NCBI RefSeq assembly: GCF_964355755.1
Contig: NC_092675.1
Span: forward strand, 29,226,912 to 29,290,911
From: Antedon mediterranea
Taxonomy: Eukaryota; Echinodermata; Crinoidea; Comatulida; Antedonidae
Length of the DNA: 64,000 nucleotides
Reading direction: 5' to 3'
The notes beneath the pieces are model-generated. The model did not search any database and was not told the DNA's origin. It saw only the letters and a program-made list of their open reading frames with translations. The first letter of the stretch is position 1, and each line of letters starts with the position of its first letter. Shown piece by piece: positions 1 to 10,700 of the stretch. Made by a program: the position numbers and the translations under genes.

Positions 1-16
1 AATGAAATATTCATAC

Positions 17-3000
17 CTTGACCAAACTTGAGGGCGCAACAACAATTGCCTTTTGAATTTCTGGCGAGGCTGAAACAATTAAACATATTAGTAACAGTAT
101 ACTATACTGTATCCAGATAATATGAAACTGCTAACAATTATTTGAATTCCATGCTTTATTTTGAATTTATCGATTACATACCATCCGGTCCTTGACGCAA
201 TAAGGTCCAAAGAAGGGTAATACATTGAAGTGTTTTACCCAAACCCTGTATAAAAAGTAAAATATATTTAGCTATGAATAAAAAAAATGAATGAATAAAG
301 TTTGTATTACCAAGTGAACATATTTAAAATGATATACATTTGATACACCAAGTTAAATGAATAACCTAAACAACTACACCACACAGTTTTTTACTACAGA
401 TATACATACAGTACCACAAAGATGAGTGAAAAACACTCAAACACAGCGGGACCTTTGTCAGGGTTGTGGGAAATATTCCCTAAAGACGATGCACTGCTTT
501 AATGCCACAAAGGTCACAACTTTAACTGTGTGCTAATGTTAAACAAAATGGAAAACTATGATCCATTGTTACTGCACCATATACAACAACATTAACAAGT
601 AACCATTATTATGATACGGAATCATTCAATATGCCTTGATGATAAGTTTTCAAATCTAAAGCCTACACTATCAAACTTTATGTGAAAAAAAATGTAATGT
701 GCCCATATATGGACATGATGATGTCATATCACTACCATATTTAGGCATATCACCACCATAGTTGGGCACATCACAATTAAATAGTACTGCTATAAGCATA
801 CCATTTCATCTGCCATGATACACCCATAGCTGTTGTCTATCTGGCGACCTGTAACACATTTCCACATGAAATCAACACCCTATAACAAAGTAAATAACAT
901 TAAAATTGCAGAATGTACAAACATATTTTTGCAAATTCATTTCAAACAAAATTATACCCACAGTTTACTGATGGGCAAATGTCTGTATAAATGCCTGTAA
1001 AATTTAGGTAATATATTATCAACAGTATAGAAACCGTATCAAATTTATCTGTTGTGCGTACAATTGAGGATTAGTGTTGTTGCACCATACCACGTCGACG
1101 GTATTAAAGAGTTGCTATCCAATCAAATTTAAGCCATAATGAAAACCCAGTGGTCTAATGGTAGGATGTCTGCTTATCAATTAGAAGATTCTGGGTTTGA
1201 ATCTGGATTATGTTCCTTTTTCTCATTCTCACAAATTTGGTTTTTAAACTAATTATTTTCCAGTATATCATCAGATGGTTGTTTCTCAATGCCTGCAAAC
1301 AAAAATACTGATGGAAACAATGGCAGAAAATAATTTTATCTTACCTCCCGCTGATGAGGACGAAGTACTTTAGATAATACTGGATCAACAACAACTGATA
1401 AAAAAGTGAATTATTTGTTTTAAAATACTTATTTTATGTTTGTGAGTGGATTGAACAATGTGAAACAGATAGTAAATAGATGTTTAGATGTGCCAGCCAA
1501 TCATTAGTATTAATTTATTGATGAAAGTTTGATATAAAAAATTTAATTAATATATAATTTTCTAGATTCCAGCTTAACTTACCGTGAACTTGCTGGTTTT
1601 CTCTAAAATATAAAACACAAAATGACATATTTATTATTAAAAAACATATATGTATATATATATAAACACAACAAGCATAGAAATAAATTCCAAACCGCCC
1701 GGTGATACACTGAAAATTATTTAATTAATTTTTTGAAACGATAAAGATGAGGAAATCTGGGAGAATGAGAAAAAATCGCCCCAACCGAGACTCGAACTCG
1801 GACCGTCTGCTTGATATGCAGTTGCCCTAACCATTAGACCACTGGGGCTTTCGTGGTATTGTTCTTTAACTCGATCGGATAACGACCCTTTAACATTCTC
1901 GCCGTGGTACGGTTGGAACACTATACTTGCACTAGCCGTTCACCAGTGCAAGTAAATAAAACTAATATTAGTATATATATATATATATATATACTAATAT
2001 TAGTTTTAATTACTTGCACTGGTGAACGGCTAGTGCTGCCTGAAAGCTTTGCTAATTTTTCTGGCTGTTTTACTTTTGATTTAGTTTTTTGCTTATTTTA
2101 TTTTGTATCTCCATTGAGATCCAGCCACCGATACCCACAGCATTGTAATTTTCAGTGCTTATTTTATTTTGTATCTATTGAGATCCAGCCACCGATACCC
2201 ACAGCATTGTCATTTTGTATCTCCATTGAGATCCAGCCACCGATACCCACAGCATTGTAATTTTGTATCTCTATTGAGATCCAGCCACCGATACCCACAG
2301 CATTGTCATTTTGTGTCTCTATTGAGATCCAGCCACCGATACCCACAGCATTGTCATTTTGTATCTCTATTGAGATCCAGCCACCGATACCCACAGCATT
2401 GTCATTTTGTATCTCCATTGAGATCCAGCCACCGATACCCACAGCATTGTCATTTTGTATCTCTATTGAGATCCAGCCACCGATACCCACAGCATTGTCA
2501 TTTTGTGTCTCTATTGAGATCCAGTCACCGATACCCACAGCATTGTCATTTTGTGTCTCTATTGAGATCCAGCCACCGATACCCACAGCATTGTCATTTT
2601 GTATCTCCGTTGAGATCCAGCCACCGATACCCACAGCATTGTCATTTTGTGTCTCTATTGAGATCCAGTCACCGATACCCACAGCATTGTCATTTTGTGT
2701 CTCTATTGAGATCCAGCCACCGATACCCACAGCATTGTCATTTTGTATCTCCGTTGAGATCCAGCCACCAATACCCACAGCATTGTCATTTTTAAAGTAA
2801 TTTTCCTTTTGATTTATACATTTATTAATAAAAACATTACAATACAATAGACATTTCAAAAAATTAATGGACAAACATTATAAAATTTGGTTAAATAATG
2901 AAATTCATGATCAAATAGTATTTTTAACCAACCTGTCAACTACAATCTGGTCATGTGCTGATAACGTTTGTGGTGAATACAGAACGAGGGCACCTTCCTC

Positions 3001-3984
3001 ATTAGGATCATGTAGAGGCTGCTTAGCACCTTGCCTTCTTACACCTAAAGCACGACCCCCAAATGTTGGTCCTATTATAAACATATAAACAAGTTTAATG
3101 ATTGAAAAGAGTATTCAATTTGGATAAAAGTTCCACAATGTACTGCAATATATTTACACAAAATGTATTGTAATACAGTCAACACTCTCAATACCGCACT
3201 TTTTGGAAACCAGAAACTCTGTAAAACCAGAATTTTTTTAAAAAGGTCCCAAAAGATTTTGTTTACCATAAAAAAACATTTGGAATACCAGATTTTCCAG
3301 AAAACCAGACATATTAGGCCAGCCCAAGGCTGTTCTGTAGTGGGAGTACCACAATAAAAAAAAAATGATATCATTTTACCTTTATAATTAGGAATTGGAA
3401 TCTTGAATGGCTTAGATAAAATCTTCCGAATTAAGTCTTCCTGTAATAAGAAAAGAAAGCAACCAATCAGAGCTCAGGAATTATTAAAAATGATGTTATC
3501 ATATACTGTGTTTACAAAACCTATAGTAAATGCAACAATAACAAATCTATAAAGATTCATTTAATTTGAATAATTCAGGAAGTTACATGATTTGATGCTT
3601 GTGTTGAGCCATTGCTGATTATCTCTAAAGGTTGCCTAGCAACTAAAGATGATACCACATCATTCCGGCCGCACTTTATGTATTTGCTTCTCTCCTGAAG
3701 TAAAGAAAAAATACATTTTCTTGATAAATATATATTTTAACTTACTAACTATGGTATGAAAAAAAAAATTGCTTGTTTGCCAAATATGGTACTGTAGGTC
3801 AGTGGTTAATAATCCTTGGTTCAATTCAATGGTTTTTGTTGATTTAACTTGATTATTAATTATCAATTAAGTAATCTGAAAAACTCACAGTGTCAGTAGT
3901 AGTTGATGTAGCATCAAATGAAGATTTCCTTTTTTTTGCTGTTGAGGTAGCCAGAGCCAGCTGGCTAGGTGCATGTTGTCGTCT
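17..3984 (-). CDS. RAD54L: RAD54-like DNA repair/recombination ATPase, 5' half (partial)
   Basis: SNF2-family dsDNA translocase that works with RAD51 in homologous recombination in the nucleus. Eight coding exons read on the minus strand: 3889-3984, 3380-3440, 2933-3071, 1583-1602, 1345-1394, 802-879, 182-245 and 17-69. All have GT/AG borders and phases that join. Visible in order are a basic N-terminus (APSQLA, KKRKSS), the conserved [16 protein letters not shown] segment, [37 protein letters not shown], and the ATPase motif I core [17 protein letters not shown] split over two exons, followed by [10 protein letters not shown]. The gene continues beyond base 1, so most of the helicase domain is outside. 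The start codon exon was not found: the first exon seen begins with RR, so a tiny upstream exon with ATG is expected. The N-terminal linker looks shorter than in vertebrate RAD54L. The family call is near certain. Confidence 0.95.
659..775. mobile_element. MITE family 1 fragment (intron of RAD54L)
   Basis: Begins with CCTACACTATCAAACTTTATGTG and carries the family's core words ATGTGCCCATATATGGACATGATG and TCATATCACTACCATAT (each quoted only in part here). The right terminal inverted repeat is missing. The same family recurs at 8934, 9511, 37460, 38305, 43866, 49313, 51203, 54614 and 56811. Confidence 0.7.
1143..1255 (+). mobile_element. tRNA-derived SINE, decayed copy
   Basis: CCCAGTGGTCTAATGGTAGG resembles a Pol III box A and GGGTTTGAATC a box B. 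It is followed by a TTTCTCATTCTCACAAAT tail shared, in reverse orientation, with the copies at 1745 and 40570. The tRNA fold is eroded, so this is a SINE copy and not a tRNA gene. Confidence 0.6.
1745..1905 (-). mobile_element. tRNA-derived SINE (head folds as a tRNA-like cloverleaf)
   Basis: On the minus strand the head starts GCCCCAGTGGTCTAATGGTT. It has a seven-pair acceptor stem (GCCCCAG with TTGGGGC, last pair G-T) and a perfect five-pair T stem (CCGAG/CTCGG). The anticodon loop would read ATC. It continues into a CTCATTCTC tail, and a sister copy lies at 40570-40735. A functional tRNA is unlikely because the anticodon stem has a mismatch and the sister copies share the non-tRNA tail. 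Confidence 0.7.
1929..2035. repeat. Long perfect-arm hairpin with (TA)n centre
   Basis: The left arm (GCACTAGCCGTTCACCAGTG and on to about 1970) is the reverse complement of the right arm (about 1993-2035). Only single-base or indel differences separate them, and an alternating TA run lies in the middle. It sits between the SINE at 1745 and the 48-bp minisatellite, within a RAD54L intron. Confidence 0.85.
2105..2791. repeat. 48-bp minisatellite, 14 units, in RAD54L intron
   Basis: The unit core GAGATCCAGCCACCGATACC recurs 14 times, at an exact 48-bp spacing from about 2227 onward. Units differ by a few substitutions (CTATT/CCATT/CCGTT; GTATCT/GTGTCT). Because 48 is a multiple of three and the unit lacks stops, frames on both strands stay open. 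The resulting open frames are artefacts of the repeat. It is intronic, between the RAD54L exons at 1583-1602 and 2933-3071. Confidence 0.95.
3172..3360. mobile_element. Remnant of TIR element (ACAGTCAAC-type)
   Basis: Starts ACAGTCAACACTCTCAATACCG and contains CCAGAAACTCTG, AATACCAGATTTTCC and a GGCCAGCCCAA end. These words match the outer arms of the nested element at 46803-48047 (ACAGCCAACTCTCCCAATAC, GGTATTGGGAGAG). No protein is encoded. Confidence 0.55.
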
Positions 3985-4270
3985 CTGTAATAGAAATAAA
4001 AACACGGAAAAGGTTAGGCCTAGCTAGACTATTTAGGCTCTACTAGGCCTATGTTTTTATAGAAAATTAAGATCATTCTTAATAAAAATAATAATAAAAT
4101 TACAATTATTAATTAGGCCTATTGTTGCCAAATCCTCAACCAACCCCAGCACCCACTCTCTACTACTACTAGCTAGACCCTAGCCTAGCTAGTTAGAAGT
4201 CTGGCCCTTCCTTTTCTCTAGTATTTAGTAGTAGGCTAGCATAGGCCTAGGGCCTAGGCTATAGGCCTGG

Positions 4271-5179
4271 TGTCACGATAAATATGGTCCGGGGCCAAAA
4301 TCGGTCCGGCCGGACCAGTTTTGGCTCTAAAATTGTGGCCAAAAGCAGTCCGCCACTGCCAAAATCGGTCCGGGTTTTTCTTCTGTCGATTTTAATTGAA
4401 TTACTAGGCCTATGATGCTGTTTTAAGTTGTTTATGGCTAGAAAAATATCCCATGATATATATTAGTAAGTTATCTTGTCGGATAAATACTATAAATAAA
4501 TGTATTTTATCTAAAAACATGACTTAGGTGTTCACTCATATTTCGGCCTGCCACACACTCACACCAACGGGTATGAGACGCTGATATTGCCAGCTAGATT
4601 TTATTTATGATTGAGGCCTTTTTCCTTCCTCAGCCTAATCAATATTGGATAATTGTTTTATAATAATTGTATTGAATTGATATATTGATTGATTAACCAT
4701 AAATAATTAATAAATTAAATTGTTTTTAACATCATGTGGAAACGAAGATGTTAAAAAAGAACAAAATGGATTAAAAACAGGCAGATACATGTTGTATACA
4801 AAAGCCTAACAATTAGTACTAATTATTGATGAGTTACTACTAATAATGATAATTAAAAAAACAGGTTTAATTTATAATATTAAAATAACAAATAAAACAC
4901 TGTAGTTTTCAATATAATGACTAATCATGGCATTTTTTTAATGATATATACATTTTGACTCATTTTGCGCACCATATATTTGTAAGACCGGACCATATTT
5001 GGCGGCCAAAAACAGTCCTACTGTCCGGACCGATTTTATCCAGGCCGGACCAGTTTTGGCGGCCAAAATTGGTCCGGCCGGACAGGTTTTGGCAGCCATA
5101 AATGGTCCCCCGGACTGATTTTGGCAGCCAAAACTGGTCCGCCGGACCGATTTTGGCCCGGACTGATTTTGGTGTGACA
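4271..5179. mobile_element. ~910 bp terminal-inverted-repeat element, copy 1
   Basis: Begins TGTCACGATAAATATGGTCC and ends ACTGATTTTGGTGTGACA. The outer arms are inverted copies, both containing GGCCAAAATCGGTCCGG and GGACCAGTTTTGGC. The arms are dense in CGGTCCGG/GGCCAAAA words, while the centre (about 4380-4960) is AT-rich and non-coding. It has no transposase frame, so it would be a non-autonomous foldback or MITE-like DNA element. Confidence 0.8.
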
Positions 5180-6089
5180 TGTCACGATAAATATGGTCCG
5201 GGGCCAAAATCGGTCCGGCCGGACCAGTTTTGGCTCTAAAATTGTGGCCAAAAGCAGTCCGCCACTGCCAAAATCGGTCCGGGCTTTTCTTCTGTCGATT
5301 TTAATTGAATTACTAGGCCTATGATGCTGTTTTAAGTTGTTTATGGCTAGAAAAATATCCCATGATATATATTAGTAAGTTATCTTGTCGGATAAATACT
5401 ATAAATAAATGTATTTTATCTAAAAACATGACTTAGGTGTTCACTCATATTTCGGCCTGCCACACACTCACATGAACGGGTATGAGACGCTGATATTGCC
5501 AGCTAGATTTTATTTATGATTGAGGCCTTTTTCCTTCCTCAGCCTAATCAATATTGGATAATTGTTTTATAATAATTGTATTGAATTGATATATTGATTG
5601 ATTAACCATAAATTAATAAATTAAATTGTTTTTAACATCATGGGGAAACGAAGATGTTAAAAAAGAAAAAATGGATTAAAAACAGGCAAAGATACATATT
5701 GTATACAAAAAGCTTAACAATTAGTATTAATTATTGATGAGTTACTACTAATAATGATAATAAAAAAAAAACAGGCTTAATTTATAATATTAAAATAACA
5801 AATAAATCCCCGTAGTTTTCAATAATGACTAATCATGCCTTTTTTTTAATGATATATACATTATATGACTCATTTTGCGCACCATATATTTGTAAGACCG
5901 GACCATATTTGGCGGCCAAAAACAGTCCTACTGCCCGGACCGATTTTATCCAGGCCGGACCAGTTTTGGCGGCCAAAATTGGTCCGGCCGGACAGGTTTT
6001 GGCAGCCATAAATGGTCCCCCGGACTGATTTTGGCAGCCAAAACTGGTCCGCCGGACCGATTTTGGCCCGGACTGATTTTGGTGTGACA
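5180..6089. mobile_element. ~910 bp terminal-inverted-repeat element, copy 2 (tandem)
   Basis: A nearly identical head-to-tail copy of 4271-5179, joined directly (GTGTGACA then TGTCACG) with no intervening target duplication. A few substitutions and short indels separate them (for example ACACCAACGG against ACATGAACGG). The order suggests tandem duplication, or insertion into the end of a sister copy, rather than two independent insertions. Confidence 0.85.
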
Positions 6090-7735
6090 TGACACACTCC
6101 CTCCTATAGATAGTATGTTTTTTGGCCTCTTCCAACTAGTTAGTTGGCTAGCGCCCCAGCTAAGGCTAGTACTAGGGCTAGACTAGGCCTCCTTCCTAGG
6201 CTAGTAGAGGCCTACCTAGCTAGCCTAGGCTAGTAGTAGGTTAGGTAGGCCTAGTTAGGCCTAGCCTAGCTACTGGCCTAGTTAGGCAGGCCTCTAGCTA
6301 GCCTAGCTAGTATAATAATATTAGTAGGGCCTAAAATATGCATAGGGCCTAGGCTAGGCCTAGTCCTAGAGGCAACAAAATTGGTCAAAAAATATAAATT
6401 TAGAATATACCATAAAAAAGCACGACAAAATAAACCACGTTCCAACATGCCAAACTCCAAAAACAGCAAATTTAATTCTCCATCAAAAACAAAAATTAAA
6501 TTACGCGCTGAGAATTTAAGAAAAAAAGAAAGAACCTTTGACACAGTACACGCATGCGTATACATCATCTTTCTGTTGCGCCCTCTCTCGTCTGGGAATG
6601 GGATTTCCCGTATTTTTATTTTGATCCGGAAAATTAAAAAATAAAAGAGAAAAAGTGGTTGCTGTCCTTTCAGAATTTATTTGGAAATCATCATTTAAAT
6701 CGTTTAATAGGTTTATTCTTTTCTTTTTATCTTCGACTGATTATTTTTACTGAAAAGCTTTTGAAGCTTGTCTCCTTGTTGTTACTTTCAGCAGGCAGGG
6801 AGAGTGGTTGAGTGTTGTTTCCTGATTTTTTCAGATAGGCACCTAGCCTGCTGGGCCTAGGCTTATTAAATAAAAATAAATTAGTAGTAGGCTAGACCGC
6901 TTAGGCCTACTATTTTGTCTTTTTTTAAAGCCTAGGCCTAGTTACTACTTTAGTGAAGTTATTTAATTTCCAATATACACAATTTAATATACAACCACAT
7001 CTCGAACAATTAAATTATCTAAAAATATATTTACATCAAAGAGTTGAAATATAATACACAGAGAGAATTACAATTCAAGATTAATTGCAGCGTTAAAAAA
7101 TATATATGGTTGAAAAAAAAAAATCTCTCGTTTTACTATAGTATATTAAAAAAAAAATGTTATCATCATTAAAAATTTACATGATATTTTTTATTTAATA
7201 TCATATTTCATTAATTGGATGAGATATTATTCTGGAAAAAAAATATATACCTGTTAAGCGTCAACACCCGCCCTTGATTTTCGAGCCGCCTCTTTTTTTT
7301 GTTTTTTTTTCTCTAAAAATGACAAAAAAACAGTAATAAAATCTTAACATTTGGTTATCACAAGTGTACAGGAACAATTTTATTCCATTAAATGGTTTTC
7401 TTGAAGTTGAAAATGTATGTAGTGATTCATTTGTTCATGTTTTAAAGTGTTTGTGTATAAAAAATCGCCCTCTCTCCCTCCCATGAAATTTATTCAAAGG
7501 TTTAAGTTTAACAAGTGATTTATCTAGATGTTTTGCTGTTATATTTTTATGGAGATTGAGACTATTGTAAAATATTGGGTGTGATGGGATTTGATACAGG
7601 TGATAATTGTATTTTAAAAATAACAGATGAGACATTTGTATTTGTACTGGAATACACACCATATGAGAATTACATCTACATATTAAATCTTTATTTAAAA
7701 AATTTTTTAATTTTTATTTTTAAATAATTCCTTAG
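6090..7735. other. Intergenic between RAD54L and CLCC1; AGGCCTA-rich block and likely promoter area
   Basis: 6130-6370 and 6840-6950 are low-complexity runs of TAGGCCTAG/CTAGGCTAG words. 6540-6640 is locally richer in GC with an ACGCATGCG (NRF1-like) core, a plausible divergent promoter for the two flanking genes. The rest is AT-rich with homopolymer runs. An acceptor-like CTTAG at 7731-7735 suggests that CLCC1 has an upstream non-coding exon that I could not place. No coding exon is supported here. Confidence 0.5.
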
Positions 7736-7749
7736 GCTTTGCTTTGAAG

Positions 7750-10700
7750 ATGCAGTTGAGAAGTTTTTTAGCGTTTGGATTGTACCCTCTCATTGTTGTC
7801 GTTGTAATGCAACAAAGAATCCATATGGTTGAAGGTGACAGCATTGATGGACTTGAAATGATTCATGATAACCAGGAAACGAGCGATCCTGACATTACAG
7901 AAATTCAGGTAAAAAAATGTAGAAAAAGCCAGTGGATTTTGATTTGATTTTTGGCTGAGGGATTAAAATTTGTAAAGTTATACTGTAAATTCTGAAATTA
8001 ACCTACTGTCATGTCCTATCTTTTGCATTATAACGAGTGGCGTAACGAGCCCCCTGGTTTAGGAAACCCTAAGTGGCCCTCCAACTAGGCCTCAGGTGTT
8101 TTTAGCTATTTTAATGCCTGTTTTTTTCTTTTGGCACTGTTTATGGGCTCCCATAAGTTTCGGGGGCCCCTGGGTGTAGCCAGTGAGCGCTCATAGCCGT
8201 TACGCCAATGATTATAACTTCCAAAAAATAGTAAAAAATTAATATTTTCCATATAATGTCTGATATTCTCTTTTACTAAATTTTTTAATCCACATTCTGC
8301 AATACTGTAGTCTGACACGCAACAAGAACTCAGAGGACAACTTGAGTCTTGTTTAGCAGATAACCAAGTTCTCAATGAGAAGCTCTATGAAAAAACTGAC
8401 CTAGAGACTGCAAAACTGGGAAAAAAGAAGATTAATGATGGCTTCTTTAAGCAGTTTGTTCGACACTTCTTGGAAGAAATGGAATGTCTAAATAAAGATT
8501 GTGTAAGTGATAAGACATGTTGTAGTTCCAACTATGACTTGAAAAAATATTATTTCAAATTAATTTTGATTCATAATAGAAGTGCATTTTTTCTTTTTAA
8601 GCCTGAACCATATGATATTGTGTATGTCTACCTAACACAAACAAACATAGAGACACTAAATAAGTATGTGAAAGGGAATGGAGAAACAGCAGATGCTCTC
8701 TATGTAATGAAGAATATGATTAAAGGTGTACAAGTCACAGAATACAAAAGTTATTGGGATAGATTGTTATCTTTTCTTGGAGTGGATGAGATGTCATTTA
8801 AGCTTGTAAGTGAAAGTTGAGTAAAGGCCTGGAGAAATAATCTAGTCTTTGTTGGGTTATTAGCTTCCAATATTATCCAAGGATTTGAATCAACTTTAGG
8901 TTTAAGAACTGCCTGTGCTGTCTTTTGTGGGATGACTCTGTCTACACTATCATCTAGTTTGAAAACAAAATTTGATGTTGCCATATATGGACATGATGGT
9001 GTCATATCACTACCATATTTAAGCATATCACTTGGGCACATCACACTATTTTAATAAACTAAACTACTTTAATAGTGTAGACAGACCTTTATAGTGTAGA
9101 CAGAGCTTAATACTTCCATGGTCTTCAGATGGTACATTAACAAGAACTTGTCTTTTAACCATAGAGGTCACATAGAGGTCACATTACACACCAAAAAAGC
9201 AGATTCTATTAAATAACATTTTTATACATATTTTTATTTCAGATTATTACTTTGGCAGTGTTATTGATTTGTTTTATGGCATTTGAAAAGAAAACATCCC
9301 TAACGTACATGAACCAGTTTCTGATACTGATTCTCATTATCTTTGTGATAAGTATCCCTTGGAACTGGCTTCAACTTTATCAGGTAAAGCAAGCACCATT
9401 ATTTTATTTATATTAATCCCTAATTAATAATTGGTAATGGATTCATATTTATATTGCTTTTCATACACAGTGGACCCGATATAACACATACAAATTCTTT
9501 TATTTCCCCCTAAACCTTGTCTACACTATTAAATTTTATGTGACAAAAAAAAAGTGATGTGCCCATTTATGGATGATGATATGATTTATCACTACCATAT
9601 TTGGGCACATCACTACCATTTTTTGTCACATAAAGTTTGATAGTGTAGACAAAGCTTAAGATCCCTTTTTGTTGATTACCTGCAGCAAACAGCACTTCTT
9701 CATCTGTCCACAACCTCGACCGGGACACAATAAATGTGATTTTCATTTTATAAGAACAAAGTATGATATATTTGAAATAATAATTATAATCGAATAATAA
9801 TGAATTAAATATACAGTAATATATTTTGCTGAAGGATAGAAAGCGCTGAAGTTCTTTATGTTTTCCGTCCTTAATTTTAGGAAAAGCTTTCAGAACGACA
9901 AGCAGAAATGATGAAGGAGACGGATATTCCAGACTACTGTCGTCCGCAGAAGGACTTGTCCCCATGGAAAACATTGAAGCAATATTTGAAAAAGTTCACA
10001 TCAATTAAAGATGAATGCAAAGAATTTCAAAAAAGATATATGGTTGATCCAATACTTGAAGTTTCACCGATTAAGGTAATTATATATATATATATACACT
10101 GTTTACCTACTGGTATAATATTTATTTGTTTTTATTTCATTATTTATATTTTTTTATATTATTAATTTGTCAAAGCAATCCCGCCACAAGATTTTCATCT
10201 TTTTCGGATTCTGCCTTCATCCATTACTTTTTTTCAATTATCTCAATCTGTCATTACTGTTTTTTTTTACTTATTTTTTTTAACATTGTAAAATTCTATG
10301 TTTAAAAGCTTCAACATATTTAAAAACATCATTTCAATTACTGTAAGATACAGTAACAAACTTATATATTTCGTTATGGAATAACGTCTATTGTCAAAGA
10401 ACACTATGAAATTCCCTACCAAATCACATTAACAAAAATGTCACTCTTGCAATTGTTGAATCTTCACTTTAGGTGTATATAATAATGTAGAACCAACTTG
10501 ATTATCATTTAATTTTTTTTTACATTTAAATCTATTTTTCCTTAATGATTCAAATCAAACCAGGCAATATATACAAATATAGATCATATTTTTCTAGATT
10601 TCAGATTACATTTTGAGATTTTTTTTTATAAACTTTTAACTAGCAGTTGTATTTGTATATACAGGCCGTTGCCAAGACGTTTGCAGTTCTGATTTTTGCA

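Noticed and set aside
1785-1860. Possible functional tRNA gene (minus)
   Set aside because: It folds like a tRNA but has an anticodon-stem mismatch, an odd ATC anticodon and a SINE tail shared with 40570-40735.
2164-2874. Long open frames on both strands over the 48-bp repeat
   Set aside because: They exist because the period is a multiple of three and the unit lacks stops; the segment is intronic to RAD54L and low complexity.
3652-3690. Extra RAD54L exon (13 codons, phase 0) on the minus strand
   Set aside because: It has an acceptor and a weak donor and fits the phase, but the peptide has no resemblance to RAD54L and the flanking exons join well without it.
6411-6413. Candidate RAD54L start exon (ATG followed by GTATAT on minus)
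   Set aside because: The position and phase would fit, but ATG next to GT is too common to accept without transcripts.
6381-6644. 87-residue Lys-rich frame upstream of CLCC1
   Set aside because: Composition follows the AT-rich DNA; it overlaps the likely promoter and has no homology or splice signals.
7261-7330. CRISPR-like or phage features anywhere in the window
   Set aside because: Short direct repeats are all tandem or TE-derived; there is no spacer pattern, and the genome is clearly eukaryotic.
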